64,000 nucleotides of DNA from Tyto alba (taxonomy: Eukaryota; Chordata; Aves; Strigiformes; Tytonidae), in contig NW_024881300.1 of NCBI RefSeq assembly GCF_018691265.1, positions 5,036,046 through 5,100,045 on the forward strand, read 5' to 3'. The notes beneath the pieces were generated by a model. It was not told the DNA's origin and did no database searches. It saw only the letters and a program-made list of their open reading frames with translations. Position 1 is the stretch's first letter, and each line of letters begins with the position of its first letter. Of this stretch, positions 46,620 through 58,300 are shown piece by piece. Made by a program: the position numbers and the translations under genes.

Positions 46620-47180
46620 TGGGAATGAAATGGCTTAACCTTGTAACAGTTAGCTGGGATGGCAGGTCTGCCTTGACTGATAATTCGCGAGTCCTCGTGT
46701 TCCAGTTACTTCGCTAAATAACATGTAGACATCCCACTTTGAAGTCTTGTATATGATAGTTAATTAGACAACATTTAATTTGGCTTAACATTTGTGTCAG
46801 TTTTGTGGAAGTGAGCCTCCATAATTAGGGAATACAGATCAGGTTTCTGTCAGACTTATAACCTCTCACTCTAATTTAATGCTCACTCCTCCAGTGCCGT
46901 GACACACTGGGTGCGCAGGATTTCCCCCCCTCCCCGTCTTTTCCGCTTGACTAGTAAGAAAGTTGCCCGTATTACACAATTGACAGCAAATGGGATCGTT
47001 CGCAAAGATGTAAGGGCATATGATTTGCTAGTATTTAACAGTGAACTCGCCGATCAAAACAGATTACGTGATTGAAATAGGTGTAAATAATACATTTACA
47101 CAAGCCTGGAATTTAGTTTAAACTACTCCATGTATCTAAGGTGCCCAGTGCAGGTTTTTGTGATGCTTTTCTGTAGAAAT
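46620..47180. promoter_or_regulatory. Possible conserved enhancer-like element with retained CpGs
   Basis: A long low-repeat block with homeodomain cores (TAGTTAATTAGACA near 46758, CATAATTAGG near 46821) and a TGACAGCAAATGGGA motif (near 46981). About 14 CpGs fall between 46681 and 47100 although the block is AT-rich and no island. A ggtgtaaat T-box-like half site is near 47080. No coding frame is supported; enhancer identity is inference. Confidence 0.35.
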
Positions 47181-47189
47181 TAATGTGCA

Positions 47190-47983
47190 AAACAAACTAT
47201 AGAATAAATAACTTGTAATTAGGAAGGCATTTTCTGGTACATTTGAATAGGTCTTTAGGAAAAGTGTGCTTTCTGTCTGAAAATACTTCCTCACCAGGAT
47301 GATTAAAAATAAGGTGCTGTTTGTTCCAGATTGTTAGGTGTGGCATCACGTCCATATGCAGAAGCACATTCTACTTAGGATTTTTGGCACCTAGAAAAAA
47401 AACAGTCTAGGGTTTTGGCATTTGAAAAATCAATGCATTATCTACTAAAGTCTCACTGATGATGCTTTTACTGGTTTGTTCTAAAGTTACAGTCAAATGT
47501 AAAGACAGCTCTTACCTGATTGTCTGTGGTGAGGCTGAAATATCTCTTTAAAGTTAAAAGATCCAAACGTAGCACAGTTTTAATCACTATTTCCCTTTCT
47601 TCCCCTGTACAAGGGGAGATTTTGGGCAGGTGCCCGTTGTTCCTGTATGCGAGCAGAGTATCTGTCAGGCATCATGCTCCCTTGAACCTGATGGATGTAG
47701 TTTGTCTCTAATTAGAGGGAAACTGCTACTTTTTCTCCAGCTTGCACCAGTTACTGCCTGTGAGCGGGTAGGTGGTGATGCTGGGTGGCAGTGCTGGGCA
47801 CCGGGGTGCTGCCAGGCCACCTGGACAGAGAGCTCAGCCGAGGACTCTGCTCAAGCAGCTATGTGCTGCTGGTCAGGCCATGGGCAGTGCTCAGCAGAGA
47901 GAACTTTTAGCTAACTGGCATAATGTTTCTTTTTCCTCATTTTCCTCTGCTGTGAGATCTTCTTAAACATTCCTGCTTCGTTG

Positions 47984-48022
<39 letters not shown>

Positions 48023-49380
48023 TGAGAGTGAGGAGGGATGGAAACCTGTTGGTGGCAACACAGCAGTAATCTGTCCTCAATTCCTCAGGAAGCTTTTCCT
48101 TCAGAGCAGTACTTACTCTGCGTCTTCACCTTGACCTTTGGGATCCAGAGCTGGAGTAGGACTTCTGTGACCAGGAACTTGCCAGTTCAGAACTTGCTGA
48201 ATAGTTAATCAATAAAAGACAATAATTCTTCCTACAAGATTTTATTTACTCATAGCCTCACTCTATCACAGCTACAACATTATTATTGCACATCACAGCC
48301 CAGGGAGACCTTGTTCTCCAGTACTCGTGTTGGTGGATGGCAAGAACTGGACTGGACCTGTTTCTTTGTATGTTGCTTTTAACATGTCAGAAGTGTCTGG
48401 ACATCTGCAGCATCCTGAGGAAATACTGTATGGATCTAATCTGAGTTCATACTGATTTTGTGGGTCAGGATATGACGTAATTGCAAACTGTACCATGATG
48501 ATATGTAGTAGATCAATGGTACCTGTTGTTCAGACTTTAATCAACGAAGCTGCTTTCTGACCAGTAACTTTGATGCTGGACAGCACACATAAAGGAGTGA
48601 ACGTAGATACCTTGCTAATTTACTGTTATGAAGGGGGAACTTGCTCATTATATTGTGGTGAAGCTCCTCTTGGGTGAGTTTTGCATGTATTTGAGGTTAT
48701 TCTGCTGTTCCCCAAGATCTGAAATTTTCCCAAATGCAGATGTCAATTTTGGTCTCCGTGAGTGAGCAGAGGTCATCACGACTTTACTGGGGCACATAAC
48801 TGGCTAGTGTAAATCTGCTACGCAGATTTATTAAGTGAAACTCTAGACTTACATGTGGTCATTCTTGTCTTTTCTGTAAATCCTCGAGACCATGCTTTGC
48901 ATGGAAATCAACATTATGTCATTTTAGTCAAAGAACATTTCCCTTTTGTAGTAAATTATGTCCGGTGTCATTTGTAAAGTCATACTCTGCCATTTATTTT
49001 TTTTTTTGGAAGGAAAAAAATAAGTCATGTCAAGCTATTTTATTCCAAGGCCAGAATTAGAAGCAGTTAGAATAATAATTGCAATGAATTCATTTATTTT
49101 TATAATCAAGTGTCGGGTAACAGGGTTGTATAGCATGGGTTGCGTTTTCTCACACATGCAGCAATAAAAGTTTGCAGGCTGAAGAGATGTACGCTGCATG
49201 CTCTAGGTGGGAATCCCTCCAGTGCCGAAACTTGGAATTTAGAGGGAGGTGGAACATCAAATATGTGGGAAAGGAAGGAGTTTATTAACACTGCCCTAAG
49301 CTTGAATTACTTGGATGCTTAATGTGTTATATTTTGTATATAAACACAATGCTAATAAGATGGGTTTAAGTATAGAGCCA
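47190..49380. other. Non-coding stretch; no gene recognised
   Basis: AT-rich DNA with a 31-base T run (47987-48017). Short open frames only; no supported exon. Confidence 0.55.
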
Positions 49381-49383
49381 ATA

Positions 49384-49560
49384 CCCCTCTGACATCCCTC
49401 CTGGAGAGCCGGAGCCGCTTCCCTGGCGGATTGCAGCTCCGCTTGCGCTGCGAGCAGCAGCCCGCTCCAGGCGCTCCCGAGCGGGGGAGCAAACCCCGCG
49501 CCACGCCGACGCGGGAGCCTGGTCCGAGCCTCCTGGTAGCAGCGAGCGCATTCGAAAAAT
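49384..49560. promoter_or_regulatory. Small isolated CpG island, possible promoter
   Basis: About 175 bp of GC-rich, CpG-dense sequence abruptly bordered by AT-rich DNA. It is followed after about 300 bp by a coding-like exon on plus. A usable donor (CTCCTG|GTAGCA, GT at about 49532) and an acceptor (TTGTTTTGCAG, ending about 49695) lie between. No ATG occurs on plus in the island, so any first exon here would be untranslated. Confidence 0.45.
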
Positions 49561-49861
49561 TCTTCCTCTTGCTGAGGCTTGCTTATTTATTTCATACAGA
49601 ACGTATGCAGGCGCTTTTTTTTTTTTTTTTGATTGTGTGTGACGGATTTCTCTGTGGAAATAGATGAATGTTGCTGTAATAATTTTGTTTTGCAGGATCC
49701 TTTCCCTGAGAAAAATACTGTACAAGCTTTGAAATGTTATAGTCTCCTGCATCATACATGCTTAGGATCCCTTATGTATCAAATATAGTTCATGGCAAAG
49801 CTAAAGAAGTCAGTGTCCTATTGAAAGGCCCTTTATGTCTTGTCTTTTCTTTGTTCAACAG

Positions 49862-50122
49862 GGAACAAAGTTTGTCATCCTGAGACACCAGACCTTTGAC
49901 GAGGCTCAGGTAACCTCTGACAGTGCTCACGGTGCTAACAAAGAGTCCCTGTCAGCCTTTGTAGAAGACGCTGAGACTTCAGTCAGCATTGACTTTCCAG
50001 AAGATGAGGAGGAGTGTGTTGGTGAAGTGCTAGACTGTGGTTCTTCGGATCTATCGGTTCATGGAGGAAAAGAAGCTCAGCGTGAAGATGAAAAGATGAC
50101 AGGAGCATCCCAGAAGTTGTGA
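49862..50122 (+). CDS. Candidate terminal coding exon of an unrecognised acidic small protein
   Basis: A classic pyrimidine-rich acceptor (TGTCTTTTCTTTGTTCAACAG, AG at 49860-49861) opens directly in phase 0 into 86 codons ending in TGA at 50120-50122. Forty-one of the 86 codons begin with G, the bias expected of real coding sequence. The product has about 20 Asp/Glu against 7 Lys/Arg. It begins GTKFVILRHQTFDEAQ and contains the acidic cluster DFPEDEEECVGEVLDCGSSD. No known domain, membrane segment or signal is visible. The frame also extends back without a stop through the acceptor to an ATG at 49835 in weak context, so an unspliced 95-residue version is possible. I do not recognise the family. 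It may belong to the CRNDE-like locus or to a small gene started from the CpG island at 49.4 kb. Confidence 0.5.
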   Translation, partial: GTKFVILRHQTFDEAQVTSDSAHGANKESLSAFVEDAETSVSIDFPEDEEECVGEVLDCGSSDLSVHGGKEAQREDEKMTGASQKL

Positions 50123-50510
50123 TCACACAGGCAGATGAGGTGGGTGATAGACAATATTTGATATAAAATTCCTTTTTATCTTATCTGATTTGTATTCTTG
50201 GCTGTGATCAGAAATACAGCTTGTTGTTTCTAATTAATTCTTTAATTTTCTTTTATTTATATTTTGAATTTAACAAAATTCTATTTCATGTTGGAAAGGT
50301 TCCTCATCTAACCCAAAATACATTAAAAAGGCCATTTGCTTTAATCAGCAGGATTTTTAATCTTATTATATGCTCCTCAAAAATGAATATTTCTTTGTAT
50401 TGTGTAGTACATATTTACATAAATTAGTGTTATCCTTGGTTATTTTGCCAGCCATAATTTATACGCTTTTTAGTTTTATCATAAAATAAAATCTTGCCTC
50501 TGATATTCTG
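50123..50510 (+). other. Predicted 3' UTR and poly(A) signal of the candidate coding exon
   Basis: AT-rich sequence after the TGA leads to AATAAA at 50485-50490, about 365 nt beyond the stop. An alternative is splicing at GATGAG|GTGGGT (GT at 50140-50141), which would place the stop codon in a penultimate exon. Confidence 0.4.
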
Positions 50511-50519
50511 GGACCATCT

Positions 50520-52190
50520 TTAGCATCATAGCAAATTACTTTGGGAGGGACTATTACACAGTCAGTGAACTATCCTACTTGAGTTTAAAAAAAGAAACTA
50601 AAATGTGTATCAAATGCTTAGTTTCCACCAATGAATCTAGTATTTCTCTTTTACTGTATCGTGCAAGGTAATGTTTGCAGACTTTTGAAAACTGCAAATT
50701 TGTAAAAAATTACTACTAAAATTCACCTGAAAAGTAGAATATTTTTTTTAATGTTTAGTTCTTTGAACAAATCCAGAATTCCTTGCCTCAATTATTTTTT
50801 TTAAGCATTAAGATTAGTTTCTCATCCTACCAGGTTTGTTTGTTTATATATTGTTTCTACAGAAGGTTCATTTCAAATATTGCATTCAGAAATGTTGACA
50901 AAACATGTGTCAAGAATTTCTTTGAAGTAATATTGCAAGTACCTAAACTTACAAGGTACTGCTAAACGGGGCTCTTGTCTCTGGGACAGATGGAGGCCCT
51001 ACATCCAAAATAATTGCGTAAGCTCTCCATTTCACCGCCATAAACTTGAAATATAAAAATAGAATGGAAAAAAATTGCTACACCTCCCTTTGCATGGCTT
51101 CCTTTTCTCTGTTATTTTATGGGTGTTTGGGGCAAGAAGTAACTTTTGTTATTGCCCAATTCTTTGTACCTTGCGGTATTGGGTTGTCTGTAGGTGGGAG
51201 GAGAGAGGCTTGTGATTGACCCACGTTCCCGAGATGCTTCTCTCTGAGGTTAGCATCATGTGGAAGTCTGCTGATCCTTATCTGAAGAGCCATTTAAGTT
51301 TATGGGGCCCCTGAGAGAACTGGCAATAATATCTCTAAGGATAAAGTTATCACAGTCTGGGCAATTAACTTGTTTGACCAAGTCACTGGAAGTTTGTTGC
51401 TTTTCCTATTTCTTGCTTGATGGCATCTGAGTCATGAATGAATGATCGATATGAATGGGGTCCAGTCGACAGTGGCTGATTAAGGAAGGCAATTGGAATA
51501 TCTGATGGGGTTCCTAACATGCTGAATTTGGGGCTTTCCTGGAGTCCAGGTACAGCTAGAGCACTTGTTGCAGTGATCAGTCTAAGACTTGGCCTTTATT
51601 GGTGCATTGATCAAAATAGATACTGAAATCAAGGGTTATCCCTAAAGAGGTAGCAGTTTGTATTGCCTCACGCTGGTCACCTGGAGTCCTTCAGGGCTCC
51701 TGGTGAGCCATGTTTGGTGCATACATAGTAAGAACAAGATAGAAGGTTTGTAGACTGTAAGATAACGAATGCCCAGGGAAAATTATACTGGACAGTTGAT
51801 ATCTACTGTCTCACAGTTGCATCGCTTTACCTTGCTTTTCTTAAAAGCTAGTGGTTCTTGTTCCCCAGAGATTTTTCATGGGGAAACTAAGGGCTGTGTA
51901 TCCTATGGTGTCTGTGGCTGAGGAACTCAATGCGAGGGTGCATCATGTAGTCTGCAGTCGCTAAGTTCCTTGTCCAGCACTACTTTTCCTATTCACGTGT
52001 ACTGTTAGGCAGGAAGTGTGGCCCAAATCATCAGTAGTTTTTATTCAAGACCGAGCAATGAATGACAATGGCATTTGTTATTTTTAAAGGAAAATGTAAA
52101 TTTGCACGTAAATTACTCAAATTCTTATGGACACATAAATGATAGCATTCCTAGTTAATAGGAATGGATATTTACTGTAACATGGTTTTG
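50520..52190. other. Non-coding stretch; no gene recognised
   Basis: Ordinary AT-rich sequence with short chance frames. Confidence 0.55.
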
Positions 52191-52198
52191 TCTTTCAG

Positions 52199-52352
52199 AA
52201 GAACATATCTGCTTTCCAAGTGTTTTTGTCTCCCTCATTCTGGGCACAAAGCAGTATTTTACTTTGTTAAGCATTTATGCGCTTTGTACACGTTAACTGT
52301 TACTGAAGTAGCGTATGTCATGAATTACACATGCAAGCAGTATCTCCAAACA
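52199..52352 (+). other. Candidate exon by splice signals
   Basis: An acceptor (GGTTTTGTCTTTCAG, AG at 52197-52198) and a strong donor (CCAAACA|GTAAGT, GT at 52353-52354) bound 154 bp that are open in one frame (RTYLLSKCFCLPHSGHKA at its start). Codon use is not clearly coding. It may be a non-coding exon downstream of the 49.9 kb exon or chance. Confidence 0.2.
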
Positions 52353-52359
52353 GTAAGTC

Positions 52360-55300
52360 TCTTGGTGTGGGTGATTAGTACAAAACTTATGGGCACCAGA
52401 AATAGTGTGTGAGCCAGGAAATTATATTAGATTGTACACGTGGCACAAGGGTATAACCTTTGAGGGGGGCATTTGGGTAGATTGTGTTTTATGTAACACA
52501 GGATTGTCTGTGAGGTTTTGTCTGTCAATTCTAACCACGATGTAGCTGAGAAATTCAGCCGTGTTTTGGGGTGGGTGCACATCTCACAGACTTCTATTGG
52601 AATGAATTCAAATGCTGATGATGACAATTGCTTTCTTCCTAAACCAGCCTGCAAAATAAATATGTCTGGTATTGGTGTTGAATTTTAAAAGGGACTGGAA
52701 GTCATTCTCTTATGTGGAAAAAACATCTTGTGTAACAGTACTTGTGTAACAGTAGAAATTCTTTGCTTGAATGGGACTGTAGAAGTAGATGAATTTCATC
52801 TTTTGAAAGCATTGTCTTTACTCTTTGAATTGAACTTGCACCTTATGTCAGTTGTGCAAGCTTTCTGTCCTCTCTCTTGGAGTATGTCCCCACCTGTTCA
52901 CGTGGCTCCGCAGCTCGGTGTGGGGCAGGGAAAAAGTCATCTCTAGGAACAGGCTGCAGAAACAAAATCTCAAAGGGCAGCTGAGAAATGGTGTTTGTAA
53001 GTGCTGGCCAGACAGGTGGTGTGGATACAGCCGCGCTGGCTCCCACTCCCGCTGTATCGGGGTGGCTGGTGCACGGCGAGCCCAGCACTACTGCAGCTCC
53101 ATACCTTGTGGCACTTCTTCTGGGTGGTTTACATTTACGCGGGATGTGTCTGTTGGAGGCAAGTTGCTGGTGGTGTAGCTGTGCTGTAAGAAAAGGGGGT
53201 ACAACCTGCAGCTGTATTTCTCTTTATTATTAGTGTTCTTTTATTTATGTAGACAGATATCTGTAGATACAGATATTGCATTAACTCACTTAGGAGCGTT
53301 AGTTATGGGTTAGGGGCCTCGTATGTGGAACAGCATGCATGGACGACAGATGAAACTGCCCCTGAAAAACATACAGTCTAAATAGGAGTCAAAGTACTGA
53401 TACAGACAGTCAAAAATATTTTTTTTTTTTTAATAATGTGGCCTCTAGCGGTGTTTAAAGACTGTGAAGATCCTTGATATCTTATCATTTTGACTCCTAT
53501 TATTGTTGAACTCTGTGATTATACATGCTTCAGTATCTTCTTTTCATGTCTCCCTATATCTTTATAACTGTTGGACAAGTTACTACGTGAGTTGCCTCCT
53601 TTTATGTATGCTAGATGTTGTAGATGTTTCAAGGGAGGGAGTAATTAAATTACTGTTTCAAAGGAGTTCTCCACCGCAGTAATAACTTATCTGTAAGCTT
53701 ATTAAAGTAGTTGTTTGTACTCTAAAATGACTAAATAACTGTTGTATGATCTCAAAATTACAATAAATCATAATTCCTCCTGTATGGGGGCAACTATGAC
53801 TCCTGGATATGTCTAACTGTTGATGGCTGACAGTTTGAAATACTATACTTGTGCTTACCTGGAGGACGCTATAGGAAAATAATTTCAGTTCCTGCTATTG
53901 TGCGCTCTGTGTGTTCACACCGTGGCGATGTTCCTGCTGTACCATCAACCTGTGGTCAAGCAGCAACTTCAGTTTAAGGGTGTTGGGTGGAGGCAAACAG
54001 CAGTGATGGCTACCTAGAAGATTTTGTTAGCTTTTTGAATTCAAAGGTAAAGTCCCTTGTTTCACCTGTACTGCAGAGGTGACTTTGCAGCACTTTGGAC
54101 TTCTGCAAAGAGGGAAGAGTCTGCTGGGTTTTTTTCCCTCCCTATTTGTACATGAAGGAGGGAGGACAACCGGCCTGTGGTCAAGTTCTGCCAGTGTCAG
54201 AGTTGGTGTTAAACGCTGCAGCCTCGGTGCAGTCTGCTATTTATTGGGTCCCTCGACGTAAGTCCTTGAAGGCATGACTGCTATTTAAAGGCAGGTGAAT
54301 ATGTATGACACTGCAGCAGGGTGTATGCATTTGGACAGGAGACTTTCAGCCTTTCTGTCTGCTTTCAGGGGCAAGACCTGTGTAGTGAGGAGGAAGAGGA
54401 GAGGGGAATACAACAGGTTTCAGTCCTGCAGCTCAAATACTTGTGCGCCTGCTAAATTTTTTCCTTCTAATGGAGTTCAGCCTTTCTTTTTCATACTCTT
54501 GGATCAATGAAATGCTCCTAAAATAAGATTCAATGGCTGGTTTTTATTACAGCCTTAAGGAACAATTTAATTTTGCCTTGGAAATGCATCTGATATGACC
54601 ATTTGCTCCTAGGATCGCCAGGAAGATTTTTACTCTCCCTTCTACAAATGACTGCTGCTGATCCTTGGTGACCAGCAACTGTGTGTATACCGTGTGTGTG
54701 TCCTAGAGGAGTTGGAAACAGGATAGTCAGCCCAGGCGCAGAATCAAGTATTTCTAGCAAAATTAAAGGCTTTACAATAGATTTAATTACACCATTTGTT
54801 AATGAGCCTACATTTTGGGAGATGGTTGGGGAAAAAGGTCTCCAGGTTGAAACTATTTAGCGAGCAACTGCTTAGAGTGACATGCTCCTTAATCTCGGAA
54901 AAACCGGATTTCAGGATGAAGCAAGGGAAATTTTTGAATGACAGCTGTGAATATCCTATCCAGACTGAATCAAAGGCATAGGAAATGGAGCAAAATGTAC
55001 CTCTGCAGCTCTCCCCTGCCTCTGGGGTGCTGGCACCTGAAGGAATGTGACTGAAAAAATGGGATGATTTTGTGTCCCTTCAGCAAGGTGTATGGTGTGC
55101 CTTTTCCCCATGGCTCATTATATTGTTATCACTTCAAGGCTACGTCTGAACTCAAAATGTCTTGTGGGCAGATGTGCTAGCTCTCTCATCTCTAATGACA
55201 GCTACTTAAATCCACTTCGCACTTTTTGTGCTGGCCATTCTCTGTCCCCAAACAGTAAGGTCACTGAGGGAACACAACAGTGTTATTATGCCTCAGTCCT

Positions 55301-58300
55301 CTTCCAAAAATAAAGAGTTATAAAAGGATCAGGGCAGCCCCCTACTCCCAGATCCTTCTCTATCTGTTATCCTTATAGACAATAGACCCACAACATCTCT
55401 TCCAGGATTGACTTTTTCTAAAGGAACAGAGAAACTTTGCTGCCTAGAGTTCACTGGCAGGTGTGTGCTTAACTCTGCTAAACTGCCTGGCGGATGCTGA
55501 CGTTGCACACAGTCTTGCTCCTTGAAGTGAGAAAGACCAAGAGCTGTGAGATCATCCAGGCCACTCTGTGTGCAGGCTGTGTAAAATTTCCATGTTGGGG
55601 AATCTCTTCAGTATTCAAGATATCAGTTCCAGGCTGCATTCCTAGGAGACTAACTTTCTGTGTGTATAAGATTTCACCATCAGTACTGACACTTGGTTTT
55701 ATTAAAATTAGTAATTTTCCATTGAATTAAAATGGTGTAGTGGATTAAAAATTAATAGTCTTATTTGATTTTTTTTTTTCTATATTTCAATGATTTGAAA
55801 CTGAGCCCCATAGAATCAGAGCACCAGAAATCAGTTCTATTTCAGCTAAGTGTATTTATCTTGCTGATGTACGTGGTATGGATTACCATACTATATTTTA
55901 ACATGCCCTAACAACATATCAGCAGATATGTAAAAAAGTGAGTTAATAACATAAATGTCTGCTATCATGCTGCTTTGTAAAACCATTCTTAATTTAATCC
56001 ATACACTAAGTGTGCTTTCCAGTTACAAAAATTTATGATAAGTATCAGGCAGAAGTGAAACCGTGATACAGAATTGTGACTGATGTAAAACAGACATACA
56101 AAATGAGTAGCATTAGGACACTTACTTTGAAGTTTGTTAAAACCAGTAAAGTGATATCCACTTTAAGTGAAACCTGCTGTTACAGATACCTACTGGATTT
56201 GGGGAACATTTTACTTTTGAACTTATTCCTTGCACTCAGCTTTAGCATTTATTGTGTTGTAGGGTTTGGTTTGTTGTGGGTGTTTTTTTTTTTTTTTTTT
56301 TTTTTTCTGAAATGTAACAGAAAAGAGTAAAATAGCTGACCTACTCAGATACCTTATTATCTCTGCTCACAGAGAGGTAGCTTAGTATATTCAGTATCTG
56401 GGAAAAGAACATTTCTTCAAATACCTTTGTGAAATTAGCTTGATATAACAGTGTAAAGTTGAAACAAATGGTAGTATAGTACCGTTGCAAAATGTGAATA
56501 ATAGAAGAAATATTGAGTCATTTAAGAAAGGATTTGAAGATGAGAAAGCAAACAAAAACGGTTAGGTTGGTCACTGAGTAAACTTTTTAGCATCTTGTTG
56601 GCAATAACATGAACCATATGGATCGGTTGCCAGCTTTGTGAACCTTTCCAGTTAAATGGGCAGGTGGAAGGAGACAGGTGTCTATAATTCATGCCCATTT
56701 ATTTATGGAGAATGGGCAAAGTCCTGGCTTCCTGAGTGCAGTTGAGATCCCACCAAGAAACAGTTCAGCATTCTAATATATATCTTGATAATAAGTATAT
56801 ATGTATTTGTTGCATGAAGACTTATTCCTATTTGAATTGCAACAGTGATGCAAGAAATAGGACTGTGAATTACAGCACTGTCATTAAATAGAATGCTCTT
56901 TAGGCACTGGCCCTGTATTTATACGTGTATTCTGTATAGGGAGTTATATATGTTTAATAAAAGTGAATGTACCAGAATTCTCCATTACTCATAAAAGCAA
57001 TAACATGGCCATCTGAAATGGACTGATAGAAGTTTGGAGAGGTCAAAGTGGGACACATTCTCTAAAATCTGTTAGTCACTCAGACAATATATGCATACAG
57101 GTCTTCTATCAACAAGAGTGACTATTAGACTCCAAATATCTAGTTAGTTATGTATGTTTACATATAAAATAATAGAGAAGAAGCTCAGGCTGATGGTTTT
57201 GCTCATAAGAAAGACCATTTTAATGATGTGTGTTAAGACGAGTGTGAGTGCGTTAATTGTATGTGTTCAGAATCAAGACAAATAAATAACACATTTTCCC
57301 CATCGTAGACTTGAAGATTTGTTCAGGGTTTCTCCTAGAAGTGAGATTTTTTTTTTTTTTTTTAGTGTTAATTTCATAAACTGAAGTGGCTATCTATGGG
57401 CAAACCACATGACTTCTGGGAGCAACATATCTAATGGATGCCAGTGGGTGGAGTGTCTGTTTGCCAAAAAAGCACTGCCTGAACTTTGCAGTTCTGTGAG
57501 TGTTTGGATGTTATGGGAACTGGAACCTCCTGCTTCAACTAAGATGCAGAAGTACCTTGGTGAGCTACGATCTGGTTTATTATTTTGACAATTTACCATA
57601 TGAGCTGTGATTCCTAGATGTTTCTGTGGCATTGATCAGAGCTATGGTGTCTTGGGTAAAAATGAGAACAAACCAAAGACAGTATAGGATGCTGGGATGA
57701 ATACTACAAAATTAAAATGAAGTTCCCCTTGGATTTTTCTCCTAAAGTTAAGAATGTGTCTGCTTTGGCTGTGCTTTTAAACATGAGAGCTCAGTTCCCA
57801 GGATGGCAAGCTGGGTCTCCACGTACTCCCCTGTACTCGAGTATTTGTATGAGCACTAGCTGTACTCTGAGAGGGATGATGTGCAACATAGATAGGTCAG
57901 AGTCTGCAAAGGCTCCACGCCTCGCTCCCTGCACAGAAATAAATAAATAAACCAACCAGCAAAACAGTCATCTCACAACTAGAACTATGTCCATGCACAC
58001 TCACTGTGGTGTTGTAAAGGTAACAAGGAATTTAAATATAAATTCTACTTAATTGTCTGATCCCTTGTGAATTGGACATTCACTTTTGTCCTAAGAGCAG
58101 AAGATTTAGCAGCCCTAAATGTATTTTAGTGTCTTTGTCAGCTCTGGTTCCCTCCTGCTGAGAGTTTTCGGTAGCTCTCATGACTTTTCCTCTTGTTTCT
58201 TTCAATCAAAAGGGAAGTTTGTACAAGACCAATGCCATATAATCTACAGGACCATTCTACACATGTATTTCTGAAACAAATATAATTAGCTGTGTATGAA

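Noticed and set aside
47987..48017. T31 and other long T or A tracts as retroposon tails
   Set aside because: No adjoining element body is recognisable; treated as simple low-complexity tracts.
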